Assembly: GCA_004802725.1 (NCBI GenBank) | Contig: SGPM01000151.1 | Span: 1-62,656, forward strand | Reading direction: 5' to 3' | Source of the DNA: Antrodiella citrinella | Lineage: Eukaryota; Basidiomycota; Agaricomycetes; Polyporales; Steccherinaceae | DNA: 62,656 bases | Part shown: piece after piece, positions 1 through 12,499 of the stretch | How the letters are laid out: every line of letters starts with the position of its first letter | Position numbering within the stretch: position 1 is the stretch's first letter | Notes under the pieces: model-generated | Told to the model about the DNA's origin: nothing | The model's database searches: none | Seen by the model: the letters and a program-made list of their open reading frames with translations, nothing else | Made by a program: the position numbers and the translations under genes

Positions 1-832
1 GAACCAATCTCACATTCGCAAGTTGATCGCAGAACGACGTCCAGGACACCACAGCCTTCTAGACTCCGGAGCCTTGCTGCTCCGGTCCATCTAACTTGGA
101 AGACACGCTCGGGTGGTGCTAGTGCGGATTCATATTAACGAAACATCACGATATGCACTTCGAAATGAGAGACTCGCATTCACCGTCAAGCTACATTGCG
201 CCGTAGTATAGGGGCTTGTGACCATAGAGGCCGCTGGGCCCTGGCTTCTTGATGGACAAAATCGCTCATGACCACTTCATATCGACATCGGTGCAATAAC
301 GGTCGGATAATGCCCGGATTTGACAGTGGTTCTACCACTGTACTCGCTGAGAGGCGAGGCATATGTGTGTAACTGTTGATACACAAGGGTTCAGGCAAGG
401 GCCTACAACCAACGCTAGACCTGAGGTGGGTCGACGCAACCGACACTGGCACATACTGTCTCTACCGTTCCAGTCAGTATCGAGCTACGCCAAGACAACG
501 CGACACACCGCTCGGGGTTCCACCATCATCGAAGAACATATGACCCTGAGAGTGTCGAGTTCATGGGCTGTACATTGTAGTGCACATAACAGTTCCGAGT
601 CAAGTTCAACTTGGAACCAGCTGTTGCATATCAATCATGATGGGCGTGGCGAGGTCGGCACGGCAACGGTCCGTCCGCATAGAACCAGACGCGCGAACGT
701 GTTTCGGCAATCGCCGATAAACTGTACAGAACACCTCGGCACGACACGGCGTGAAACCTTGGCTCGATTGCCCTACACCGTGACGGCCGAGCTACCGCAA
801 GCAGTAGCCAACCCTCAAGATCTCTAGTCAAA
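1..832. other. Upstream region of uL14, no gene recognised
   Basis: Short open frames occur on both strands but none has recognisable protein sequence, splice pattern or codon bias. The stretch just before the uL14 start should hold its promoter. The left edge may include the tail of a neighbouring gene that I cannot identify. Confidence 0.5.
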
Positions 833-2161
<1,329 letters not shown>

Positions 2162-4158
2162 ATGCGTCACTCCATTGCAGTCTTGTTGCTGTCACTCACC
2201 AGTTGCCTCGTCGCCTGTGTTGCTGCGCTCAGTGTTCTCGACATTGTACCTGCGTACAATAATCAATCTGCGAATACTATATGTTCACATATACAAACGA
2301 TGATCTCGAAGGACTCCGAAGTCTTTTTCCCAGGTATGATACATATGCACAACTTTGTGGCTATTAGGTCCTGATGTCCGTACCACATAGCTGATGCGAC
2401 AGAAAACTACGCAAGCGATATTTTTCATTGGGCTCACAAAATTCTACTTGTTCTGTCGAGCCTGGAAACGCGAGGGATGTGTGAACTCTGGTACGAACTG
2501 CTTCACTAGCAGACTTTTTGATACGTGCTTATAGGAACTTCTACCTCAGCTGCAAATCTTAGGACAGAACAAGACACCTTTCGCAGTAAAAGGTGGTGGC
2601 CACGCTACTAATCCTGGATTCTCCTCCACCCCAGGGGTTCATATCTCAATGACACGGTTCAATCAAATCAAGTACAATCCACGCGAACGCCTTGTTGAGG
2701 TCGGAGCCGGGCTGGTGTGGGACGATGTCTACGCTGCGCTCAATCCGTTAGGTGCGAACGTTGTGGGCGGGCGAGCAACGGGCCTGGGCGTAGCCGGATT
2801 ATCTCTTGGGGGAGGTGATTTTATACCGCTAGAAATATGAGTCGTGCCCCAATACTAACACTCTCCCGAGGGTACTCATACATCTCCAATCAATATGGCT
2901 TGGCAATCGACAATATCGTTGCCTATGAGCTTGTACTGCCAAATGGCTCTGTCAAGACGATCACAAACTCATCCAACGCAGAACTCTTCTTTGCTCTACG
3001 GGTACGTTCGGAGAACATCTTTGACTTGAACGAGACACTGACATGCCATTGACAGGGTGGCTCCAACAACTTTGTACGTCGCGGAACTTGCGTCCTTCAA
3101 TTATGCAGGTTTTATTGATCATTGATAGGGTATCGTTACCGGCTTCACGATGAAAACATACCCACAAGGGCAAGTCTGGGTATGTCCTTTAGACACCGTC
3201 CAACGAATTATTATCTGAAATGCACAGGGTGGATACATCACCTTCACTGGAGACGCCGCAGAACAGCTGAAGCTTGCGACGCTCAAGTTCATGGCAAACG
3301 TGACAGACCCGAAGGCTGCCGTGCTGTCTACTTTCGGTTACACGCCGACGGCTAACACCGTAAGCTTTGATTCTGTTTCGTCGAGGTTCAATTACAACTA
3401 GACTAACACACCTTCCTAACAGTCTAGTGTGAATCTTCTCTTGTTCTACGATGCACCTACACCTCCTGCGAGCATATTCGAAGATTTTCTGGTAATCCCT
3501 GCAATCACCACGGATATATCGACTCGATCGTTCCTGTCACTCGTACAAGCTGAGACCACGGAGTCTCTGAGCGGTCTACGGTAAGCAAATTCTGAGATGA
3601 GGCTCTCTGATACTCATTCCGATGTGACCCAATTAGTGCTGTAGTACATACTGTCGCTGTTGAGAGGTACGATGAAACATTCTTGGATTCGGTGTTGAAT
3701 GAGACCGTGGTATGTCCTCTGACTAATCCGACTGAACAAAGTTATCGAGAACTTGAAGCTGACCCTCTGCTGCAGTTCTGGGGTCAGAAGTTGGGCTCGT
3801 CTTCCAGCACGTTCATCTCCTACGGCATCGAGCCATTCATTACGAGCATTCTCAGTCACGGGTCCGCCTACGCCTATCCTCCCGATCGTACCAAGGCGTA
3901 TCTACCCACGAATATTTACTGTTCTTGGACCGACAGCTCCGAAGATACACAGATGTTCGACACTATGCAGGCCAACTTACGAATGTCGCCAAGAGCAGCG
4001 GTCAAGACATCGACCACGCCGCTTTGTATACGAACTATGCGCTGTTCGATACGCCACTGGAGAGGATCTATGGTGATAATTTACCAAAGTTGAAGCAGAT
4101 CAAGGCGAAGTATGATCCGTTGAATATCATGGGTCAGGCAGGTGGATGGAAGCTCTAG
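2162..4158 (+). pseudogene. Broken FAD-linked (PCMH/BBE-like) oxidoreductase, copy 1
   Basis: Relative of secreted fungal berberine-bridge-like oxidases, which bind FAD in a PCMH fold and oxidise sugars or small alcohols using O2. It starts with a signal-peptide-like stretch (MRHSIAVLLLSLTS) and keeps the FAD segment KGGGHATNPGFSSTPG, the second FAD loop GGRATGLGVAGLSLGGG, and the C-terminal remnant YDPLNIMGQAGGWKL. Ten exons align one-to-one with the intact copy at 4951-6977. Three lesions appear by comparison. There is a frame slip in exon 2 near 2432-2440. A TGA stands where the sister has GGC in the DVG motif (near 2482). About 10 bases are missing in the last exon near 3970-3980, which throws the C-terminus out of frame. 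Splicing around all three looks unlikely. Sequencing error is possible but would have to occur three times. Confidence 0.8.
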
Positions 4159-4950
4159 TAATCGAGGATAGTGATTCATACATTACCTTAGATAGCCATG
4201 GGAGTAGATGTTTTTTTCCGCGCACTGTGCTTAGACCATGGAAAGATGACGAAGGCCTTTCGAGATAAGATATCCGGTCATTTTTCTCGGACCGGTTACT
4301 AAACACAAGGTTGTTCACTGCCGCTGTCATCTTCGACTCTTCAATTCAAGTCCTCCAAGCTTCTCCGAGCAGGAAGACACAGCTCGACTCGACTACAAGG
4401 ATACCCGAGTCTACAGCCTCCAACCTCATGCATCATGGACGACGTCAACCGCCATGATCTTCCACACGTTTGACTTGAAGCTGCAATACTAGTACAGGTG
4501 TCTTCGTGAGGCTAGTAGAAAGCGTGAGGGAGCTTCATGACTTCATGTAGATCCCGCCTCGGGAACGTTTTGACACTCTCATCACGTTTCCGTCCTGTGG
4601 CGATCCCTCGACGGTAATTCGTAGCCTTGGCCCTTGGCCACCGCCAATTCTATAGGCTACCAACTTCCCTTACTGTCCATGGATGGCTGGCCCTGTAGAA
4701 TCGCGATGCGGACGGTGAAAGCTGGTACCGGTATGCTCTGCACCATGCTCCGGCCCGGGGGACTCTGTGTTGCCCGGTAAACCTATCCTTTCAATTGACT
4801 TGCGCAGTTCCGCGGACATGAATATCTATTGGATTTCCCAAAATCGCATTAGCGACGCAGGGTGGCGAGAAGTGTCTCACCGTGACATGCTTCACAGCAT
4901 GATAAAAAGGACCTTGCTCTGCACATTGTAGTAGCACCACCGTCTTCAGG
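4159..4950. other. Intergenic between FAD oxidoreductase copies 1 and 2
   Basis: About 790 bases with no recognisable gene. It holds the end of copy 1 and the promoter of copy 2. Confidence 0.5.
4901..4910 (+). promoter_or_regulatory. TATA-like box of FAD oxidoreductase copy 2
   Basis: GATAAAAAGG sits about 45 bases before the ATG at 4951, matching the site in front of copy 1. Confidence 0.4.
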
Positions 4951-6977
4951 ATGCGACACGCTCTTGTGGCCGTCGTCGTTCTCTGTCTGTCTACGCTCAC
5001 TGGATCTAGTCGAGTTGTACCACTGGACGATGTCTTCGACGTCGTGACGCCAGACTACAACTTGAAGGATGTGAATGCAACCTGTGTTCAGATTCAGATG
5101 GCCATTTCCAACCACTCCGAAGTCTTCTTTCCGTGTGAGTTATCAACGCTGTCTTCTGGAACGCTATAAACACTGACTTTGACTAACGGCCATTCAGCTG
5201 ATTCGACAGGTCATTATAGGAGAGATAACGTTCATTACGTCGTTTCGAGTTCTCAGCCATCCGTATGTTCTGTCGAACCAGGCACTGCCGAGGACGTTGG
5301 CATATTGGTACGAATCTTTATGACCATAACATCCATACGGTATCGCATACTGATTCCTTGTTAGTTGCAAATCCTCGGGAACAGCAAGACTCCTTTCGCA
5401 GTGAAAGGTGGAGGTCATTCTACCAATCCTGGCTTCTCCTCCACGCCCGGTGTACAAATCACGATGTCCCGTTTTAACGAAGTCAAGTACATTGCGACCG
5501 AGCAGACTGCTGAGGTTGGTGCGGGATTGGTGTGGGATGATGTGTATGCCGCACTGGACCCTCACGGCGTGAACGTCATTGGAGGACGAATTTCGGGTAT
5601 TGGTGTCGCTGGTTTCACCCTGGGCGGAGGTAGATCTTTCGAAGTTGAACTTGATCAAGGGAGCTCCAGCTGACGTGGCTTCTACCAGGTTATTCATTTC
5701 TCACCAACCAATATGGATTAGGAGTCGACAATGTAGTAGCATTTGAGCTTGTACTCCCAAGCGGTACTGTTAAAACTGTTACGCAGTCGGCTACAGACCT
5801 TTTCTTCGCGTTGAAGGTATGTCTCTTGATAGCATTTTACTACCGGCCTGAGTATCTCATCCACGTACTTCTGCTNAGGGTGGTTTCAACAATTTTGTAC
5901 GCGAAGTCTATCTCCTGCGGTGGCTTCCATTGACAGTACACTTTATAGGGTATTGTCACGAGATTCACCCTGAAAACGCANCCCCAAGGACGAGTCTGGG
6001 TTTGTGGCAAATTTACACTACTTCATCGCACACTCTCTAACATGTACATGTTAGGGTGGGTATCTCACCTTTCCGGGAAACATCACGGAGCAGGTTAACG
6101 CAGCAACTTCCAAGTTTATGGCGGAGGTGANGGATCCCAAAGCTTCTATGTTGCACACTTTCGGCTACATTCCGGCACCTGGCATCGTAAGATACTACCT
6201 TGTCTGTTATTCGTCACTTGGCTGATTTGTAAACTGCCTCCAGTCTATTTTGACCACTATCCTGTTCTACGACGCACCTGAACCTCCTGCAGGAGTATTT
6301 GACGACTTCCTGATGTTTCCTGNGCTGCAACAGAATATAGCGCCTAATAGAACGTTCTTGTCGCTCGTACAAGCCCCGCCTTCGAATGCAACAAGTGGCC
6401 CACGGTAGGTGCTCTACTGCTCGAATGNGTCTCGCGTGCGCTGATCGTGTTCATCAGAGGTATATACCAGGCCGTATCGGTTCGCAAATTTGACGATGTA
6501 TTACTNCAGGCAATGGTCAATGAAACCAATGTGCGTTCTATCCATGTACCGCATAGACGACCATTGACGGTCTGCGTACTCCAGGTTTGGGGCAAGAAGA
6601 TGGGTTCGTTGTCCGGTACCGCCTTNGGCTACTCCATCGAACCGTTTCTGCCCAGCATATTCACCCATGGGTCCGATTCTGCCTATCCTCCAGTGCGCTC
6701 ACCAGCTTTCTTCCCCATCAGTATCACCTACGCGTGGGCTCTCGCGTCTGCGGACGATGCCATGTTTGACGCAATCAAGCAGAGCTCTGCTCAGTTGACC
6801 GCAGTCGCGAAGAACGATGGCCAGGACATCGACAACGCACCTTTGTATCCCAACTACGCGATCTTTGACACCCCGTTGCAAGCGATCTATGGTGACAATG
6901 TGGCGAGGTTGAAGGAGATCAAGTTGATCTACGATCCCTTGAACATAATGGGCCTAGCCGGAGGATGGAAGTTCTAA
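4951..6977 (+). CDS. Secreted FAD-linked (PCMH/BBE-like) oxidoreductase, copy 2
   Basis: Exons: 4951-5134, 5198-5307, 5365-5629, 5689-5816, 5879-5896, 5949-5999, 6055-6186, 6244-6404, 6458-6530 and 6585-6977. All joins are in phase and give 504 residues. Residues 1-20 look like a signal peptide. The PCMH FAD domain spans roughly 60-240. It includes VKGGGHSTNPGF, whose His is the expected 8-alpha FAD attachment site; WDDVYAALDPHGVNVIGG; GIGVAGFTLGGGYSFLTNQYG; and the 18-base exon encoding GGFNNF. The C-terminus carries APLYPNYAIFDTPL and YDPLNIMGLAGGWKF, the BBE-type end. The Cys used for a second FAD bond in glucooligosaccharide oxidases is absent. Several N bases fall inside exons and at one acceptor (5876), so a few residues are undetermined. 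I infer an extracellular oxidase; its substrate is unknown. Confidence 0.9.
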
Positions 6978-7320
6978 TGTTTNAGACATCATTCAGCNTT
7001 TGCTTTTCGAGATATCTCTCATGCTAGGAATGGACATTTTACTCACGACAGTTACATAGTAGACNGGAATATATGACGATCGATCTCCCAAGCTCTTCAA
7101 GCTTCAANGCCTTAAGCTCAATGTCGACTACGTTTGGTCATATCACGTCCACCGTACAGTCCATGAACGGCGTACTCGTCAGGACTCTTGTAACAAATTA
7201 TCTGGAATGAGTGTTTCTGAAGTTGAATCGTCCAGATGATGCAAAATCCTGAGCAACATGCCAATATACAATACATTGTCCTCATAATGATATATAAAGC
7301 TGTAGGTTATGATACGGTGC
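6978..7320. other. Convergent intergenic region
   Basis: It separates two convergent genes and holds both 3' ends. It contains several N bases and a CTTCAAGCTTCAA motif near 7094, similar to short motifs elsewhere in the window. No gene is seen. Confidence 0.5.
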
Positions 7321-10300
7321 CTAATATCCAGAAGGTTTCGCACCGGCNTTCGAAGTGTCGTACGCCCTGATCAACCGTGCTTGATCCTGTTTCGTGCCGT
7401 TCTCCGTCTGACTGAACGCGAAACCGCGATTCCGTCGCATACGCTGCACGGCGCGCACCTTTTTGATCGCTTTCTGGAACCTATCATACGAGGTGGGGTC
7501 AGAAAAGTGAGACAGCCAAGGTNAGAGGGTGAGACGCACTGTTCTTGTCGTGGTCGATAATCTGGAATGTTGTACTTTTGGATCTCTTGCGCGATGTGGT
7601 ACGTCTCTGGCAGGTACGCCCGTCGATAGCTACACAATGNCGTGTCAGCAAGCAACGATTGCGAACGCATCATGTCGCAACTCACTATTTCCATGCAAAG
7701 TCTCGTGAGAGACAGAAGATAGGCACAAGGAGCAAGAAAAAGTAGAACGCGGCATCGGTCCATAGTCGAGGGACGATACCACGATATTCGGTAGAGAAAC
7801 CGATAGCAGGCGCAACGACGGCGTAAAGCGGTAGGAAGAGCATGGTGAACACGAAAGATCCAGGAATGGCTAAGAGCACACGTGTGAGTATCAAACAATC
7901 AAGACTACATATGATCAACTTACCCGCTACAGTGTACTTGGTCCAAAGACTGCGCAATAAAAAAATCAGCAACGATACGAATCACACAGATAAAGCAGTG
8001 GACATACTCAGAGATCAACGCGGCTTTACCAAGCACCGTGAGCAAGACGGCAAGGTACAACGTCGTACCCCAGAACCAATGGCCAGTGTCGTAGCCCGTA
8101 GCCTGCTTCAGATCTCCCCACCACAAGATGACGGAGAACCCAAATAGAATCTGGGCAACAAGACTTCAGGATTCAGAGGCAGCCAGTGCAAACGAAAGAC
8201 ACTTACGATACTGTGGTACATCGCATTACCAACCCACAACCAGAACTGCGTCTTGGAGAAGAACGTGTTCTTTTGTCCGAGCATATAAAGTTGAGGATAA
8301 CGGTCCAAGATACGTGCTGAAACAAACTGATCGAAAACACCAATGACCAAAGGAGGAAGAACGGTAAACACAACGTTGTAGAGAGAAAGCGTCCAAGATT
8401 CGTAGGCGATCTGTCCGGAAAAGTTGTTGAAGAAAGAATACTGTGAACAACATGGTCAGCTTCCCGAGGCAATACAAACGTGTAACTATGGCCATACCCA
8501 AAACTGTGTCATGTAGAGCGTAATATTCTTGTAGAACGAGTCTGGAGATGTATGTGAGAGACGCGGAATCGACATTGACACAGGAACGTACAGAGAATGA
8601 GTTTCGACAGTCGTTGGTAACTCCAAGCACCATGGACAAGCAGCAATTTCTTGAGGAACCGGAATTGCGAGATCGCCACATCCGCAGAGCGTGCTGCTTG
8701 AAGACCTTCGACACCTGAGATACCTACACCAACATGTGCAGCTTGGATCATGCTGACGTCGTTGGCACCGTCACCGATGGCAAGAAGAATAGACTTCTGG
8801 TTCTTCTTGACAAGTTTGACGACCAGAGCCTTTTGCAAAGGAGATACACGGCCTGCGGAGACGATGTCAATCTACACGCAGCCCTGTGATATGCACGATA
8901 CTTACAGCAGATCACGGCTTTACACATAATAGCAAGCTCGAGGAAAGTTTTCGAAATTTCTTTCTCCAATGCCCATGTAAGACTCTTGCCATCTAGCATT
9001 CGATTGGTAAGAGTCGAATACTAGATTTTGGAGAGACTCACCAATAATCAGAGCAAGATCTTCCAGTTCTCCAGAATTCCGTTGACTCTTGATAGCGGAT
9101 AATCTCTTGTTGAGGAACTCGTACGTATCATGCTGGGTATGTTCGTTCACGATGACCTATATTGCTAGATCAGTATGCATTGGATTGCGCTCTGCATCCC
9201 AGACTGACCAAGTTCATGGATTCCGAAATCAAGCGACAAGACATGCCGATGTTGATAGCAGTCTCTTGCCTGTCGCCAGTCAAAACCCACACCTTAATTC
9301 CGGCCATCTGCAGCGTATGGATCGTGTCGGGCACACCATCCTGGAGCTTGTCTTCAATGGCAGTCGCACCAAGCAAGAACATGTCGCGCTCGATGAGCTC
9401 AGCGGCCTGGTCCAGTGCATCGCCACGTCCGTTGATGGTTCCGGCAGCTTTCTCGTAGATCTGTGCCCATTGACGATACTCTGGTTCAGGGACATCGCGG
9501 TATGCGATGCAGAGTGTACGGAGACCCTCGGTGGCGTATTCCTATACAAAAAAAATAAGTTTGCTTGACCCACATCTCGCCCACGAAACACACCTCAAGA
9601 TGAACAAGCGTTTTCTCGGTAAACGGTTGCTTTTCACTGAGTCGTTCCAATATCACTGTATCGGCACCCTTGCACAGAACCTTGATCCTCCCGTCCGGCG
9701 CACGAACAAGTACCGACATGCGCTTTCGTGTCGAATTGAACTCGCAGACGTTAAGGATTTCATATTCAAGGGATTCACCCCGGACGTTTATGAAGACTGA
9801 TCTGGGTTTTCGAGTCTGTACATTGCGTGATGTTAGATACTCCACCTCAAATAGCGACAAGAAGTGCTCACATGGAACTGATACCCAAGCTGTTCTGCAC
9901 CAGCTACCAAAGCCGCCTCGTCAGGGCTACTCGCTTGATACCGCAACTTCCCGTCTTTGATCTCCGGAATCACAGTATGACATACCGCCAAAAGTGTGAC
10001 GAACTCATGGATCACTTCCCGCTCGTTGCTGGGTCCAGCTTTAGAGTCTTCGAATGGGTTTTCACCATCTCCGTTCAGGATCGCCCGCAGTTCCGCAAAT
10101 GTCCGCCAGCCATCCTTGCCGTCCTCAGCGTCCCGCTTGCTCTCGTCCACAACATCCGCATAAGCCACTCCGCCAATACTACAGCATCGGAATTCCATCT
10201 CGTTGCAAGTGAGTGTACCTGTCTTGTCGCTGAAAACGTATTCAATCTGACCGAGTTCCTCGACGAGAGACGATGTCCGACACAGAGCAGGCGTGTCTGT

Positions 10301-12174
10301 CTTGGCGTAGTACATATCCAAATCGGAGTTGATGAGCTGAGCTTGCTGAAACTTGACGACTTCCATGGTGACAATGAGGGATATAGGAATCAAGTTGTTG
10401 TACAGAATGATGAAAGTCAGCATATCTGGATACAGAAGATCAGTTACTGCGCCCACTGCGAGGACGGTACAACTTCGGACTCACCCTCAACAAACCCTTT
10501 CGCTGCAAAATTCGAAGAGAAACGCTCAGCTAATGATGTGCAGACATGATGATCCTTTGGACGTACCTCGACCTGATATTGTTGATGACTCGAACAGATA
10601 CCATTGTTGACTTGAGAACACCCATTCCCGGATACTACTACCAATCGTTGAACCGATTGAAAGGCCGAGTAACAAAATGAACAAAAAGACAATCTGGAGA
10701 TTGACTTGTCGTTCAACCGCAGTCCTCTTGATCGGCGCAGCACTACAGCAAGAATCTTAGGCTGGCGAGAGACAGTGGGTTATACAGCTACTCACGTGGC
10801 ATTCCGCATAAGCTTCGTCTCGTGTCCAGTGAAAACAACCAAGCCGTATGTCCAAGGTGTATTCCGTATCTGAGCACCTCTCAGTAATATTTGGTCAGGC
10901 CCTATCGGCACTTGTTTCGGTACGCTATAATCAGAGAGGAGTTCCAATGTGCCTTCATATGTATACAGGGAGTTGTTCGGGTGCTCTGAGCGGAGGGTGC
11001 CGTGTAGTGTTGTGATAAGTTGTGGCGAGGTAAGTTGAGCGGTCTGTGGGGAGGCTTGCTTGATCTTCAGGTTAGTTTCTCTATGAAAATGTTCAACACA
11101 AGTTTAGAGACTACCACCACAAGCACGTACCCGTCAAGATTGGCAGTCTCGACATAACACAACCCTTCTGGTTCGCTCGAGGTGAGGAGAATCATATCAG
11201 CCGGGATGAACTCGTCGCTCTCCATCCGAACTACATCACCAGGCTGAAGGTCTTTCCACTTCCGCTCCAGAAACGTCCCTTCTGGCGCAAGTACTTTAGT
11301 CAAGCGAGCGTTGAGCTCGGAATCAGATTGGTGTCGTTTCTACAATGCGGTAAGATGTGAGTAACCGTATGGTGGTATCACAGCAACGAGGGGATGCCTA
11401 CCAAATCTTCTTGAGATTCCTTGAACGCGGAGGCAAGAAGTACAACCGCCAGTGGTGCAATGGTGGTATACTTGTTCGTAGGTGACACGTCCGGTATTTG
11501 TTGTATGCATACAGTGAACAAGAAGAACAAGTTCGCATATTTGGAAAATTGCTCTGTTCAAGATCATACCCCAGTGAGCATCAACGAGGAAGCACAAATA
11601 AGCGCGACGTACCATAGAAGAACTTCGGCACGAATGTAACAGCATTGTACTTGGTAGTAGAGACGTAGTTGTTGCAGAAGTCGGCATTCGCAGTAGCGTT
11701 GTTCAGAGCAATGATCCGTTCTCCAGCCAGCACCTTCTCCTCTCTCTTCCACGGCCATTTCCACTTCTTCGACTTCTTCGCTGGGGGCTTCTCCTTTGAC
11801 GAGGATGGGGTAACGCCAGGAAATGAAGAAGAACCAGAGAATGGTGTATGCTTTCCATTATCTATAGGTTCGTCCCAATCTTGCAGAATGTCTTGCTCCG
11901 CCAATGTTGTTTGTGATTGGCCGGCCATTGCAGCTGCATTTCGTGTTAAGGGTAGCCCGCTCTCTTTCGACTGCATCGCGTCGGGCCGCGAGCCAAACGC
12001 AGAGTCAGGAACTTCGTCATCGTCGTCAAAGAAAGGGTCAAGTTGTGCTGGACCCGTGTAGCCATGCGAAGCGGACCCAGAGGGGGGATAGCCGCCGTTG
12101 GCAGGTTGGTAGGAGGAGGCGGGATTAGCTTGCGAGACGAGGCGTACGAAGTCGTCACTCATTGTCGCAGACAA
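7321..12174 (-). CDS. DRS2: P4-type phospholipid flippase ATPase (Drs2-like)
   Basis: Membrane ATPase that flips aminophospholipids to the cytosolic leaflet, typically in late Golgi or endosomes with a Cdc50-family subunit. The gene has many short introns; the start is MSATMSDDF at 12174, with a second ATG at 12162. An acidic, Ser-rich N-terminus leads to [16 protein letters not shown]. Next come the actuator loop [12 protein letters not shown] (an intron inside DG|ET), the phosphorylation motif [14 protein letters not shown] (Asp codon 10228-10226), the nucleotide-domain motif [37 protein letters not shown], and the hinge motif [21 protein letters not shown] (about 8775-8715). The C-terminus has [16 protein letters not shown] and a TAG at 7321-7323. 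The motif set and acidic N-terminus fit the Drs2 subgroup better than Neo1 or Dnf. I did not place every junction. A damaged copy of the 3' end lies at 56031-56500. Confidence 0.92.
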
Positions 12175-12499
12175 TGAGGGTAATCAGAATGCCGCTGTGG
12201 GCTGCCTCGGACGTGAAGAGTTATGGTGAGATCGTCGTCGACGACGTTGTCGTTAGTGTTACGGTCGTCGTCACCGACTGCGCGCTGTATTCAGTACACA
12301 CTGTTCAGCTTTGCCGCCGGCACGGCCTCCGGCGTCTTCGTCTAACGACGCTGCAGCAGTGCAGCCGAGTTCATCCTGAGTTCATCCGTTCATGAAGTGA
12401 CGAAATAAATGAACAGGCTAGGTATGATTATATTCTATCTACTGGATGCAATATAGAAAGGCTATAATGATGACGCCTCATGAGTCCCTCGAAGTTGGA
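12175..12499. other. Short intergenic region
   Basis: It lies between two minus-strand genes: the 3' end of the ABC1 kinase gene and the promoter of the P4-ATPase gene. GTCGTCGTCGACGACG-type trinucleotide runs occur near 12225-12290. No gene is seen. Confidence 0.5.

Noticed and set aside
9827..10549. 240-codon plus-strand frame opposite the P4-ATPase
   Set aside because: It is antisense to the phosphorylation-domain exon with SDKTGT; a shadow frame.
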